A stretch of DNA of 64,000 nucleotides. Origin: Rhynchopus euleeides (Eukaryota > Euglenozoa > Diplonemea > Diplonemida > Diplonemidae). Made by a program: the position numbers and the translations under genes. This document shows positions 1 to 11,137 of the stretch, piece after piece. The stretch lies in contig OY723320.1 in assembly GCA_963210315.1 (NCBI GenBank), forward strand, positions 1,674,001-1,738,000. The letters are read 5' to 3'. The stretch's first letter is position 1, and each line of letters starts with the position of its first letter. The notes below the pieces were generated by a model. It saw only the letters and a list, made by a program, of their open reading frames with translations, had not been told where the DNA came from and made no database searches.

Positions 1-1
1 T

Positions 2-3000
2 GGGTCGGGTGCCCCTGCGGCCGACCCGCAGGCCCTGCAGCAGGGGCAGCGGGAGGGGTGGCGGCTGCAGGGTGTTGTGGCTTCGGCGGATCGGTCAGCG
101 GTTGCCTTCTTCAGGCATGCCCCGTCTGGGGCGGAGGCGGTGCGGGGTGTTGCCGGCCTTCCCGCCAAGCCTACAGGCGTGGTGTGCGCGTCCCCCGTGT
201 CGTTTGTGGTGGGGTGTGCCGACGGGTCGCTGGTGCAGTACCACATGGGGCAGAGGATGGTGGGAGCGCCGGCGTCGGGGATGCCACAGGGGGTGCAGAT
301 GCGTGCGGAGAGCTTCAGGCCGGTGCAGGCGGGGCCTCTGTACGGGCTTGTGTATAGCCAGGGGCTGTTCAGCGGCCCCGCGCATGCTGTCTTCTCGCTG
401 TCGCGTGAGGGGAAGGTATGTTCAAAGAATGGGGGTCTGGGGATGGACGGAGGGGAAGGAGCGGGACTGGGGGGGGGGGGGTAGGGGGGGTCAAATGGGG
501 GGAACAAACACGATTTTTCAAAAAACCGGCGCAGAGGCCCCAAACCCCCCGTAAACCCTCCAAACCCCCCCAGATCGGTCCGGAAACCCATCGAACCCCA
601 CTTTTCCACCATTCCGGGCACCTCAGGTGCCCGAATTGGGGTACCTAAATTTTGTGCCACCGTTTGGTACTGTACAGTGCCACTGTGTGAGAGGTTGGAA
701 AAGAATACGCTCCAGTACCCCACATCTGAGGGTTACAATGTGGGGTACTTGCCAACCGTGTCATCCGGGGGGTGTCGGGCGCTATGTAGGTGGCATCAGC
801 CAGGTCTTCGATGCGTTCTGGCTTGGATACGTGCCTCCCTGCCACCATGCACAGGGAGGCTGCCTGTAGGTAGGAAACAAGTGCGGATGGTCGTCTGATT
901 CCTGTGCAGCAGTGCTCCACAACCGGGATGTGTTGACAACGGCTGTTGCAACGCGAGCTGTACATTCCGGAAACACACGAAGTGCGCTGTCGTGGTGCCC
1001 ATTGTGCCAGAGTTGGTAGTTGCTGTGGTCTGCTTTGCCTGGCCCAAGAGCACGGTACTGAACGGTGCAAAATGCGTGGCGAGATGAATGCAACGGAAGC
1101 GCGCAAAGTCGATACAGCTCTCCGATAATGGGTGGTGGTGCCAGTAGTGTGTGACGTTCACTCGAGGGTACAACGCATCACAATGAAGTAGAAACCGTGG
1201 ACCGAGTACAATAAGCTCTCTGGCTGGTGTGGGGGACAAAGGCAGTGCCTGTGCCGCAGGCAGGGAGGTACATACACAAGCCAGAACTCATCGAAGACCT
1301 GGCTGATGCCACCTACATAGCGCCCGACACCCCCCGGATGACACGGTTGGCAAGTACCCCACATTGTAACCCCAGATGTGGGGTGTTGGGGCATTTTCTT
1401 TTCCAACCTCCCACACAGTGGCGCTGTACGGTACCAAACGGTGGCACAAAATTTAGGTACCCCAATTCGGGCACCTGAGGTGCCCGGAATGGTGGAAAAG
1501 TGGGGTTCGATGGGTTTCCGGACCGATCTGGGGGGGTTTGGAGGGTTTACGGGGGGTTTGGGGCCTCTGCGCCGGTTTTTTGAAAAATCGTGTTTGTTCC
1601 CATAAAAGGGTGGCATTTGACCCCCCCTACTGGGGGGGGCTAAATAGAAGGGGGGGGTCAAATACAAGGGGGGGGGCCTATTAGAAGGGGGGGGTCTGAA
1701 AATTCGAAATCCATAAAAATTTTCGCCGAATACAAGGGGGGGGGGCTTGTATTTGGCGGAAGCCGAATTTCAGCCAAATTTCAAATTTTCAGCCTGTTTT
1801 TCCAGTCATAACAGGCACCCCATGGTCAAAATGACCCCACTGCGGTCCGCACGGAATCCAAGCATTCAAAGGAACGGGGTTTTGGACACCAGTGTGGGGG
1901 TCATCGCAGGTTGCTGACTCCCGGGAATATCTTCCCATTATCAGGAGCCAAACCAGACCCACATTTCATGTGTGATACTTGGCACCTCCACCCACAAAAT
2001 GACCCCACCACGATCCGCACGGATTCCGAATAGTGCAATGGAAGGCGAAAATTGCGATTCCACGAGGTCACCTGGGGCAAAATTCACCAAAATTTGGAAA
2101 ATTCGGCTTCCGCCGAATACAAGCCCCCCCCCCTTGTATTTGACCCCCCCCTTCTATTTGGCCACCCACTGCAAAAATTGCCTAAAATTTTGGGCCCTCG
2201 AAAACCCCCAAAAAAACTCGATCCTACGCCGAATACAAGGGGGGGGGGCTTCTATTTAGCCCCCCCCAGTAGGGCTATGATGGGAAGGAAACGCGTTTCC
2301 ATCGAAAATTGAAAATAAGGAAACGGAAACGGATACGGAAACGGAAACGTTTCCTTATTTTGAGGAAACGCCCTCTTTGCACTGGGGAAGCAGGGGAAAC
2401 AACACACGTTTACCACAGTCGCTTGGACTTCCCCTGGTCTGACAGGATCTCCGGACCGGTCACACTGAAGCCGCGCTTCTTCGAAGTCTTAGGGGCGGGT
2501 TTGGGTGGCCTGTTCCTTCGGTGTGGTGGCCCTTTGTTCGTGCTGGTGTGTGTTGAAAACTTTTCCAGTGCAAAATACACAGGCGTTTCCTTCGGAAGGA
2601 AACGCGTTTCCTTCCCGAAATCGAAAATATGGAAACGGAAACGGGAACGGAAACGGAAACGTTTCCACGTTTCCTTCCCATCATAGCCCTAGGGGGGGGG
2701 GTGGGGTGGGGGCGTTCTTTCTGTTTTGAGAATTTGGATATTTGCGCTCTCTCTCCCCCACACACACACAAGACACACCCCCGCCACCCCGACACACCAT
2801 GCACCACCCCAACAAACCTGCCGCAGATCTTCGAGACCTCCCGGCGCACCACCATCAACGCCTCCGCCAAGCTGGGGCAGATCAAGCGGCAGGCCCTCTG
2901 CCACCTCCCTGCCCGCGCCGACAGCACCCCACCCGCACCCAGCGCGCTCGGCATATTCGACCTGACATGCTCTGACACACACGCCAGCGACACTTCTATG

Positions 3001-6000
3001 CCACCGCTCCGCCCGCTGCACGGCACCACACGCGACTCACGCTACAAAGAGGTCCCCCCACGGGTGGTCTGCGTGGGGTCTGCTGACGGCTGCATCGACA
3101 TCTACCTGTTCCCGCGGCCGGTGCTGCGCACGGCAGACGATACGACGGCAGGGAAGCAGGACCAGCGACAGCAACAGCAACAAGCCACCACCACGCCCAC
3201 CCTCCTGCACAGCAGGCCCTACGCCCCGTCGCGGGTGCAGGCACTCGACATGGCGTGGCACGGCACGCCGCTGCACGGCAAGCTCTGCCTCGCAGCCACA
3301 TGCGACGACGGCACCGTCAGCCTGCTGGACGCCACGCCCCTCCTCTACGCCGCCGGCGGCGCCCCGCCCCCCGAACGCCACGAGGTGCTGCTCCGCCTGA
3401 CGGAGACACCATGCCTCGCCGCACAGGGCAGGCACGGCGCCGCCGCGATGTCGGCCCGCTTCTGCCCCCCCCCGCAGCCGCCTGTGGCGGGGCGGGAGCC
3501 TCCCGCTGCTCTGCTGCTTGCCACGGCATCCTACGACGGCACGGCACAGGTGTGGCTGGTGGCGTGCGGTGCTGCAGGGCCGTCGCTCACGCCGCTCCGA
3601 TCCTACCGCAGCCACGCCTCTCGTGTGTTCTCCGTTCTGTGGATGCCACGGGGTGTCGCTGCAGGCGGTGTGCTGCCACCCGCACCCTCAGCAGATGCAG
3701 CAGCGCCTGTGCTCCCGCCACCGGGTGGCGAGGGTGAGGGTCAGCGTGGTGGTGGTGGTGGTGGCGACCCGCAGCAGCAGCAGCAGCAGCAGGCATCAGC
3801 ACCCCGCAGCACCACCTACGACATGTTCTCCTGCGGTGAGGATGCGACGTGCCTCCGCTGCTGCGCTGCTGGCGGCGGGGCGCGGCACCGCCTCTGGGAC
3901 GTGGGGTGTGTGGAGGTGGGTGGGGAGGAGGAGGGGGAGGGTGAAGGGCGCGGTGTGGACCTGCTGCGCGTCGCGCGGCTGGCGGGTGAGGCTGCGGGCG
4001 GGGTTGGCGGCGGGCAGGGGGGCCTCGTGCTGCTGGGGGCGCTGCCCGGAGGGGCGGGTGCCTGTAGCGGCGGGGCTGTGCACACGGAGCCGCCCTGTGA
4101 GGGGCGGGTGGCAGCTGCTGCTGCGACGGCACCAGCGGCACCAGCGGCACCAACAGCAGCAACAGCAGCAACCCCTAGTGCCGCCTCCACACCGCCTCCC
4201 ACCGACCTCACGAAGCTCGAGGCAGCGGCTCGCGACTGGTGGGCGCGGCTCCAGCAGCCGGCAGGCAGCGCCACCACCACCACCACCACCACCACCACGC
4301 CCACACGCGCCACACCCCACCAGGGCCCTGCCGCACACGACCTCCTCGCGTCCGCCTTGGAGGAACTGCCTGCACAGCAGCAGCAGCAGCAGAGCGCCAA
4401 CTCCAGGTTTGCGACGCTCTTCACCCACCACCTGGCAGGGGCGGTTGCGGGCCCGCTGCCACAGCCCCAACACCACCAGCAGCAGCAGCAGCAGCACCCC
4501 CAGCTGGACATGGTCTCTCAGCTCATCGGGGCGCAGTCCTGCGACGCCCTGCAGGGGCGCACCGCCGCACGCTCCGCCCTCGTGGGCCTTGCCGTGTCGC
4601 CCTGGCTGGGCCCCGCCTGCTGGCAGAGCACTGTCCTGCGCAGCGTCTGCGGCCGCAGCGGCTTCCCCTCAGCCAGCGCCGCAGGCCTGTCCGCCCTGGG
4701 CCGCGGTGCCGATGCGGTGCGCCTGCTGCACGCCAGGGGGCTGCTGCCGGAGGCAGCGCTGGTGGCGGCTGCGGCGGGCACCTCGCCCCATCCCGACGAC
4801 AGCGGCGGCGCGCGGTGCCTCCTCACCGCACGCTGCTGCCGGCGCGGCGATGGCACGCCCCAGAAGCGCCGCACCTCAGAGCAGCAGCAGCTGCTGCTGC
4901 CCACACCCGACACCCCTGGCGGTGAGGCAGCAGCGCTGCTGCTCGCTGGGCAGCGGCTCGCCGCAGGCGACTGTGCAGGGGCGTGTGCCGCACTGGGCCC
5001 TGCGGCGGAGCGGTGCCACGCGGAGCTGCTGCGCGGCGGTGGCGGCGCCGGCACTGCCGCCGCCGTGTCGGACGCGGCGCGCGCTGTGGCGGAGATGAGA
5101 GCCCTGGGGCCTGCGGCAGGGGCGGGCGACGTCGCCGCCGCCAACGCGTCGCGTGGCGCAGCCGCCCTGCTCCACTTCCACGCGGGGCTGCCGCTCGCCG
5201 CCCGGGCCGCCGCCGCCGGCAGGCCCCCCTCCGCCACCACGGCGCTGCACCGCGCACCCGCCACGCGGTGCGCCTTCGGCAAGCTCTCCCTGCCGCTGGC
5301 ACCCCTCTGCAGTCAGCAGGACACAGCAGCCACAGCACCCCCCTGCGTGTCCTGCTCCCTGGACCCGCTCCTGCCACACCCCTACGTGCTGTGCCGCATG
5401 GGCCTGCTGTACATGCTGGCCGCTTCGCCCCCAGCACACGCCAGCAGCAGCAGCAGCTCCACCGCCGCCACACCACCACCTGCCGCCTTCGCAGGGGCGG
5501 CTGCCGCCTCCCTGCTGCAGGCACAGCCGGCGGGGCCGCAGGCCTGCCCCGTCACCGCACGGTTCGCCGCCGCGATAGCCTCCCCAGCAGAGGGGGACCT
5601 GCGTGGTGCGATGCGCTTCCTCGCCCTGGAGCAGCAGCAGCAGCAGCAGGGTGGTGGTGGAGGTGATGCAGGAGCCGGCGGCGGTGGTGGCGGCACTGCC
5701 AGGCCCTGCCACCAGCAGGGTCTGGCAGGGCGGCGCACCCTGCTGCAGGAGGTGTGGGGTGGGGGCGGTGGTGGTGCAGCCGCAGCGCCCTCCCCACCCG
5801 TCGCCCCTGCTGAGGAGGTCCGGCAGGGGCAGCAGCAGCAGCCCGACACAGCAGCAGCAGCAGCATCGCACACCAGGCTGGGCCTGGAGGTGCTGCTGCA
5901 GGCGGGTGGTGCGGAGCAGGCAGAGGAGGAGGAGGGGGCAGCTGGGTGGCCTGCTGCTGCTGCTGGTGGTGGTGGTGGTGGTGGTGGTGGTGCAGTCTAC

Positions 6001-6468
6001 TTCGGGGAGGGTGCTGTGCGGGCCATTGGGTGTCTCTTCACCGCCCTGCTGCTGGGGGACGGGCCGGCTGGGGCGGCGGCGGCGCGGCAGCTCGCGGTGG
6101 CGGCTGCGCAGGACGCGGCTGCCTGTGCCGCCTGCCCGGGGGCACCGGGGGGTGCGGCCGCAGCAGGGGCGCCGCACATCGCCGCCTCCTTCGCGTGGTG
6201 CATCCCCGATGCCGCGCAGCGCAGCTCTGCGGTGCAGGCACTCTTGCCTGCATCCGAAGGGGGCCCGGGCCAGGGCGCGGCGGTGCCCCTCGCTGCGGTG
6301 TGGGAGTGTGCCTGTTCAGACCTGTTGGCCTGCAGCGGGGTGGTGGCAGGTGAAGCAGCAGCAGCAGCAGCAGCACCTGCTGAGGCGGTGGCTGGCCTGC
6401 ACCACCGTGGCGGTACAACAGAGGAGGAGGGGCCACCCGTGAAGCGCCAGAGGCAGTCCGTTGGTTGA
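2..6468 (+). CDS. GEMIN5-like WD-repeat protein, 5'-partial, two visible exons
   Basis: Visible exons are 2-415 and 2827-6468 (stop TGA), joined in phase 0 by an intron with donor gtatgt after an AAG codon and acceptor ccgcag. About 1,351 residues are visible; the start lies outside the window. Exon 1 carries a WD-type blade (VVCASPVSFVVGCADGS). Exon 2 carries more blades (VVCVGSADGCIDIY, LLLATASYDGTAQVW, and SHASRVFSVLWMP, which resembles GEMIN5 blades), then a helical part around 4540-4800 (ALVGLAVSPWLGPACWQS, followed by DAVRLLHARGLLPEAALVAAA) that looks like the GEMIN5 TPR/dimerisation region. GEMIN5 is known to bind snRNA and m7G cap and to deliver snRNAs to the SMN complex. Long inserts of Gln, Gly, Thr and Ala coded by CAG, GGT and ACC runs interrupt the domains. 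Other large WD scaffolds are possible; the family call is from motif order only. Confidence 0.6.
484..1627. mobile_element. TA-flanked foldback element 1 (Tc1/mariner-like MITE)
   Basis: The element has long terminal inverted repeats: 484-843 is nearly the reverse complement of 1258-1627, including the matching blocks around 617-676 and 1422-1490. Ends read GGGGGGTCAAAT inward, and a TA lies on each side (482-483 and 1628-1629). TA duplication and no transposase gene in the 0.4-kb core suggest a non-autonomous Tc1/mariner-superfamily element; the superfamily is inferred from the TA only. Confidence 0.8.
1630..2269. mobile_element. TA-flanked foldback element 2
   Basis: The left end CTGGGGGGGGCTAAATAGAAG at 1630 is repeated inverted at 2249-2269, with TA at 1628-1629 and 2270-2271. 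Internal copies of aatacaaggggggggg and its complement occur near both ends (about 1730 and 2115-2250). There is no coding capacity. The left TA is shared with element 1 and the right TA with element 3. Confidence 0.75.
2272..2689. mobile_element. TA-flanked foldback element 3
   Basis: The ends GGGCTATGATGGGAAGGAAA (2272) and its complement (ending 2689) form a terminal inverted repeat, with TA at 2270-2271 and 2690-2691. Both subterminal regions hold runs of ggaaac/gtttcc hexamers (2290-2360 and 2590-2675). There is no gene. It belongs to a different sequence family from elements 1 and 2 but has the same target rule. Confidence 0.75.
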
Positions 6469-6937
6469 TTGCTGCGGTGGGGGGAGGGGTGCGGTGCGGT
6501 GTGGTGTGTCGTGGTGCGTCATTCGGAGGTGAGTCGAACACAGGTGGCGGTGTCGGTGCTTCGCATGTGGGGGCGGGGTGGGTGCGCCTCCTCTTGCTGT
6601 GTGTGTCCAGCTTAGCTTTGTCTCGTTGTTCCGCGTGCATGCTGCATGCACCACACCCACGCCAGGGCAGGGCAGAGAAGGGGTCTTGAGGGTGGTGGGT
6701 GCAGCAGGGTCGAGGCAACGGCCATCATCTCAGGGAGGAGGGAATGAGTAAGAGCAAAAGAGGCACAGGTGGCGCGCCTTTGTATTGTTGTACCGTGCTC
6801 ACCACACCCAGCTCAGACCCGCCGCGTCAGGCAGTGTGTTCTTGGTGCCACCCACAGGCTTCCCATTTGTTTGCACAACACACATGCACATACAGGCAAC
6901 ACTGCAACCTGCAGGGTCAGCGGTGTAGTAAGGCAAG
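6469..6937. other. Intergenic spacer
   Basis: This 469-base gap between the GEMIN5-like stop and the ankyrin gene ATG holds no gene or recognisable element. It would contain the upstream gene's 3' end and the downstream promoter. Confidence 0.6.
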
Positions 6938-9900
6938 ATGTCAACGATGTCAACGACAGCGGGGTCGGGTGTGCAGGCCGCAAAGGCTTTGGGGTGCGCA
7001 ACCACAGCAGATGCTGTGAAGACGGCGTGGGAGGCGGTGGTGCAGCTGCGCAAACAGGCGGTGAGCAGGGTGCGCGGTGGCGGGGAGTCAGCAGTGGAGG
7101 TGCTGGACGGGGCGCTGGACACGGCGCTGGGTGACTGGCACGACGCGCTGTGCCGCAGCGTGATTGCTGCGATGAACAGGTGCCTGGAGCGGAGGAAGGA
7201 GCGGGACGGGGTCGTGGGGGGCTGTGCATCGCTCGTGTCGGAGGCGCGGAAGGACTTGGGGAAGGCGGCGAAGGGGTTCAAGGACACGGGGGCGGTGGTG
7301 GCCGCAGGGAGCAAGGGGCCGAGCCGGTACAGCGACGGGATCGGAGAGGTCGACGTGGACCGTGGGTGGAGCGACTTCTTCCAGGGGGCGTCGTGCGCAA
7401 TGCGGGTGCTGGCGACGGTGCAGGCTGCGCTGGGGACGCAGTGCGAGGGGTACGTGATCTGCGGTGCGTGTGGGATTGCGCTGAAGGCGGAGTGCAAGGA
7501 GCGGCACGTGGGGAAGTGCGACAAGCTGGAGGCGGGGGAGCGGGGTCCCGGCGGCGGGCGGTTCGAGGCGATGACTGCGGAGTGGGCGGTGCAGCAGGTG
7601 GAAGGGCAGGCAGAGCCGTACCTGCGGCTGTACTCGCTGGAGAGCCCGCTGTGCTACGGGGTGAACGCGGCGATGCGCGAGGTGGCCTTCTGCGGGAGGC
7701 GGGAGCGCTACGAGCCGATGAAGGGGTTCGCGTACTCGCTGCACCGGGCAATGATGTCGCGCCCGAAGTACGAGGGGACCGTGTTCCGCGCAATGGACTT
7801 CCGTGTGAGCGCGTCGCTGTACTCCGTGGGGGCGGTGGTGACGATGCCGCACCCCACAAGCGCAAGCGAGCAGCCGGATGTCGTGAAGGACTTCCTGGGG
7901 CAGGCTGACGCCACGGACGGGGCGGGCGGCGCAGACGCAGACGGGCCCGTGGTGCAGGGCACCATCCTCGTGCTGCGGGTGCGGACCGGCCGCAGCATCG
8001 CCCAGTTCAGCCGCTTCCCCGAGGAGAAGGAGGTGCTGATCGCGGCCAACACGCAGTTCCGTGTGGTGGGGCGCCCTGACGTCGGTGTGATGCGTCTGCT
8101 GGAGATGGCGCTCGACACAAGCCTGGCCAACGTCGTGGTGGTGGAGCTGCAGGAGGTCAACTTCGATCACTGGGGCAGGCTCACAGACATCATGACGGAG
8201 GTGGAGAAGGTGCGCAACGCGTCCCTCCTCGAGATCGTCGACACGAAGGTCAAAACCGACCGTCGGTATGAGCTTCATCCGGTGACTCGGGAAGGAGGGT
8301 ATGTGAACTACCCACCCAGCACGGAGTTGCCTGTTGTGGACGGGAAGACGCTGCTCGAGGTGGCGGTGTCGGTGGAGCACAACGAGCAGGTGGTGTCGCT
8401 GTGCTGTGCCAACCTGGCACCCGCAGCCCATGCGGATGCTCTCAACGATGCGCTCACGACAGCGCTGCGCATGAACAAGGGCGGGAGCCACGACAAGACC
8501 GCGGCAGTGCTGCTGAGCAAGGGTGCGGATGTTGCGTGCGTACCGCAAGAGCTCCACACAGCAGGTGTTGCGCTGATTGCGTGTGTCTGCAAGCGGGCGG
8601 TGTTGGACAAGGCAATGCACGCCCTTGGGGACACGTTCTGGGGAGCGTACGAGGAAGAGGGACCGCGGAAAGGGTGGACTGTGCTGCATGTGGCCGCCGC
8701 AGGGAATCGTGCTGACCTGCTGAAGGATGTCCTCCTGTCGGGCAGCCTCGCGGCTGACACGGTGGGTGCGTTGGGGCGCAGTGCGTGCAGCGTCGCTGCT
8801 GCAGGCGGCTGCACAGACGCTTTGCGTGTCCTCATCACACAAGGAGAGGCCGATGTGACCAAGCCTGACAATGACGGGAGGACGCCTTGTTATATGGCGG
8901 CTCAGACGGGGCATGCCGGCGCATTGCGCAGCCTCATCACAGAAGGACAAGCTGATGTGAACAAGGCCATGAACGACGGTGCGACGCCGTGTTTCATTGC
9001 GGCTCAGAACGGACACGCTGACGCATTGCGCATCCTCATCACAGAAGGACAAGCTGATGTCAACAAGGCCGACGATGCGGGGTGGACGCCATGTTTCATT
9101 GCGTCTCGCAGCGGACAGGCTGACGCATTGCGCCTCCTCATCACAGAAGGACAGGCTGATGTGAACAAGGCCGATGGCGATGGTGCGACGCCGTGCTACG
9201 TGGCTGCTCAGAACGGACACACTGACGCATTGCGCATCCTCATCACAGAAGGAGAAGCTGATGTGAACAAGGCTCACATCAACGGTGCGACGCCGTGTTT
9301 CAGGGCGGCTGAGGACGGGCACGCTGACGCATTGCGCATTCTCATCACAGAAGGACAAGCTGACGTCAACAAGGCCGATGGCGATGGTTTTACGCCCAGT
9401 GTAGTCGCGTCTCAGAACGGTCATGCCGACGCATTACGCATCCTCATTACAGAAGGACAAGCTGATGTGAACAAGGCCAACAACAACGGTGCGACGCCGT
9501 GTTTCCTGGCGGCTCAGAACGGACACGCTGACGCATTGCGCATCCTCATCACAGAAGGACAAGCTGATGTGAACAAGGCCAACAACAACGGTGCGACGCC
9601 GTGTTTCAAGGCGGCTCAGAACGGACACGCTGACGCATTGCGCATCCTCATCACAGAAGGACACGCTGACGTCAACAAGGCAGATGGCGATGGTTTTACG
9701 CCCAGTGTAGTCGCGTCTCAGAACGGTCATGCCGACGCATTACGCATCCTCATTACAGAAGGACAAGCTGATGTGAACAAGGCCAACAACAACGGTGCGA
9801 CGCCGTGTTTCCTGGCGGCTCAGAACGGACACGCTGATGCATTGCGCATCCTCATCACAGAAGGACAAGCTGATGTGAACAAGGCCACCAACAACGGTGC

Positions 9901-11137
9901 GACGCCGTGTTTCAAGGCGGCTCAGAACGGACACGCTGACGCATTGCGCATCCTCATCACAGAAGGACAAGCTGATGTGAACAAGGCCAAGAACGACGGT
10001 ACGACGCCGTGTTCCATTGCGGCTGAGAACGGACACGCTGACGCATTGCGCATCCTCATCACAGAAGGACAAGCTGACGTCAACAAGGCAGATGGCGATG
10101 GTTTTACGCCCAGTTTAGTCGCGTCTCAGAACGGTCATGCCGACGCATTACGCATCCTCATTACAGAAGGACAAGCTGGTGTGAACAAGGCCAACAACAA
10201 CGGTGCGACGCCGTGTTTCCTGGCGGCTCAGAACGGACACGCTGACGCATTGCGCATCCTCATCACAGAAGGACAAGCTGATGTGAACAAGGCCAAGAAC
10301 GACGGTACGACGCCGTGTTCCATTGCGGCTGAGAACGGACACGCTGACGCATTGCGCATCCTCATCACAGAAGGACAAGCTGACGTCAACAAGGCCGATG
10401 GCGATGGTTTTACGCCCAGTTTAGTCGCGTCTCAGAACGGTCATGCCGACGCATTACGCATCCTCATTTCAGAAGGACAAGCTGATGTGAACAAGGCCAT
10501 GAAAGACGGTGCGACGCCGTGTTATATGGCAGCTCAGAACGGACACGCTGACGCATTGCGCATCCTCATCACAGAAGGACAAGCTGATGTGAACAAGGCC
10601 ATGAACGACGGTGTGACTCCGTGTTTCATGGCGGCTCTGAACGGACACGCTGACGCATTGCGCATCCTCATCACAGAAGGACAAGCTGATGTGAACAAGG
10701 CCAGCAACGACGGTGCGACGCCGTTTATCGTGGCGGCTTACAACGGACACGCTGACGCATTACGCATCCTCATTACAGAAGGACAAGCTGATGTGAACAA
10801 GGCCATGAAAGACGGTGCGACGCCGTGTTATATGGCAGCTCAGAACGGACACGCTGACGCATTGCGCATCCTCATCACAGAAGGACACGCTGATGTGTAC
10901 AAGGCCATGAACGACGGTGTGACTCCGTGTTTCATGGCGGCTCAGAACGGACACGCTGACGCATTGCGCATCCTCATCACAGAAGGACTAGCTGATGTGA
11001 ACAAGGCCAAGAACGACGGTACGACGCCGTGTTCCATTGCGGCTGAGAACGGACACGCTGACGCATTGCGCATCCTCATCACAGAAGGACAAGCTGACAC
11101 AACTGTAGTCGACCTCTTGTCTGCAGCGATGCAGTGA
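6938..11137 (+). CDS. ADP-ribosyltransferase-like domain fused to about 22 ankyrin repeats
   Basis: This is a single-exon 1,399-residue protein starting at ATG 6938 (MSTMSTTAGSG). Residues 1-180 are unrecognised, apart from a possible zinc site near 170-190 (CGACGIALKAECKERHVGKC). Residues about 225-385 match the R-S-E pattern of clade-C mono-ADP-ribosyltransferases: R284 in GTVFRAM, S308/S310 in HPTSAS, and E363-K-E365 in FPEEKEVLI followed by NTQF. In that family the second Glu is catalytic and the E-x-E form usually modifies arginine; NAD+ would be the donor. From about residue 580 to the end are ankyrin repeats, 34 residues (102 bp) each, with motif GATPCFxAAQNGHADALRILITEGQADVNKA spread across the repeat boundary. 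The repeats are nearly identical at DNA level. Ankyrins would supply target binding. No signal peptide is seen, so an intracellular site is inferred. Confidence 0.8.
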   Translation: MSTMSTTAGSGVQAAKALGCATTADAVKTAWEAVVQLRKQAVSRVRGGGESAVEVLDGALDTALGDWHDALCRSVIAAMNRCLERRKERDGVVGGCASLVSEARKDLGKAAKGFKDTGAVVAAGSKGPSRYSDGIGEVDVDRGWSDFFQGASCAMRVLATVQAALGTQCEGYVICGACGIALKAECKERHVGKCDKLEAGERGPGGGRFEAMTAEWAVQQVEGQAEPYLRLYSLESPLCYGVNAAMREVAFCGRRERYEPMKGFAYSLHRAMMSRPKYEGTVFRAMDFRVSASLYSVGAVVTMPHPTSASEQPDVVKDFLGQADATDGAGGADADGPVVQGTILVLRVRTGRSIAQFSRFPEEKEVLIAANTQFRVVGRPDVGVMRLLEMALDTSLANVVVVELQEVNFDHWGRLTDIMTEVEKVRNASLLEIVDTKVKTDRRYELHPVTREGGYVNYPPSTELPVVDGKTLLEVAVSVEHNEQVVSLCCANLAPAAHADALNDALTTALRMNKGGSHDKTAAVLLSKGADVACVPQELHTAGVALIACVCKRAVLDKAMHALGDTFWGAYEEEGPRKGWTVLHVAAAGNRADLLKDVLLSGSLAADTVGALGRSACSVAAAGGCTDALRVLITQGEADVTKPDNDGRTPCYMAAQTGHAGALRSLITEGQADVNKAMNDGATPCFIAAQNGHADALRILITEGQADVNKADDAGWTPCFIASRSGQADALRLLITEGQADVNKADGDGATPCYVAAQNGHTDALRILITEGEADVNKAHINGATPCFRAAEDGHADALRILITEGQADVNKADGDGFTPSVVASQNGHADALRILITEGQADVNKANNNGATPCFLAAQNGHADALRILITEGQADVNKANNNGATPCFKAAQNGHADALRILITEGHADVNKADGDGFTPSVVASQNGHADALRILITEGQADVNKANNNGATPCFLAAQNGHADALRILITEGQADVNKATNNGATPCFKAAQNGHADALRILITEGQADVNKAKNDGTTPCSIAAENGHADALRILITEGQADVNKADGDGFTPSLVASQNGHADALRILITEGQAGVNKANNNGATPCFLAAQNGHADALRILITEGQADVNKAKNDGTTPCSIAAENGHADALRILITEGQADVNKADGDGFTPSLVASQNGHADALRILISEGQADVNKAMKDGATPCYMAAQNGHADALRILITEGQADVNKAMNDGVTPCFMAALNGHADALRILITEGQADVNKASNDGATPFIVAAYNGHADALRILITEGQADVNKAMKDGATPCYMAAQNGHADALRILITEGHADVYKAMNDGVTPCFMAAQNGHADALRILITEGLADVNKAKNDGTTPCSIAAENGHADALRILITEGQADTTVVDLLSAAMQ
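8830..11100 (+). repeat. 102-bp tandem repeats encoding ankyrin units
   Basis: About 22 consecutive 102-bp units code for the ankyrin repeats. Units fall into recurring types (NNNGATPCFLAA, GDGFTPSVVAS, KNDGTTPCSIAA, MKDGATPCYMAA) that reappear in the same order in blocks of three to four. This points to block duplication or gene conversion rather than slow divergence of single units. Confidence 0.9.

Larger units (their letters stand above)
416..2826 (+). other. Intron of the GEMIN5-like gene filled by three transposons
   Basis: This 2.4-kb GT-AG intron (gtatgt ... ccgcag) keeps the reading phase. Nearly all of it (484-2689) is three abutting TA-flanked elements described separately; only about 65 bases at the 5' side and 135 bases at the 3' side look like original intron sequence. 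Confidence 0.75.

Noticed and set aside
7088-9424. 778-codon minus-strand frame across the ankyrin gene
   Set aside because: Shadow of the repeats; its repeated CDEDAQCVSVSVLS pattern is the antisense of the ankyrin unit.
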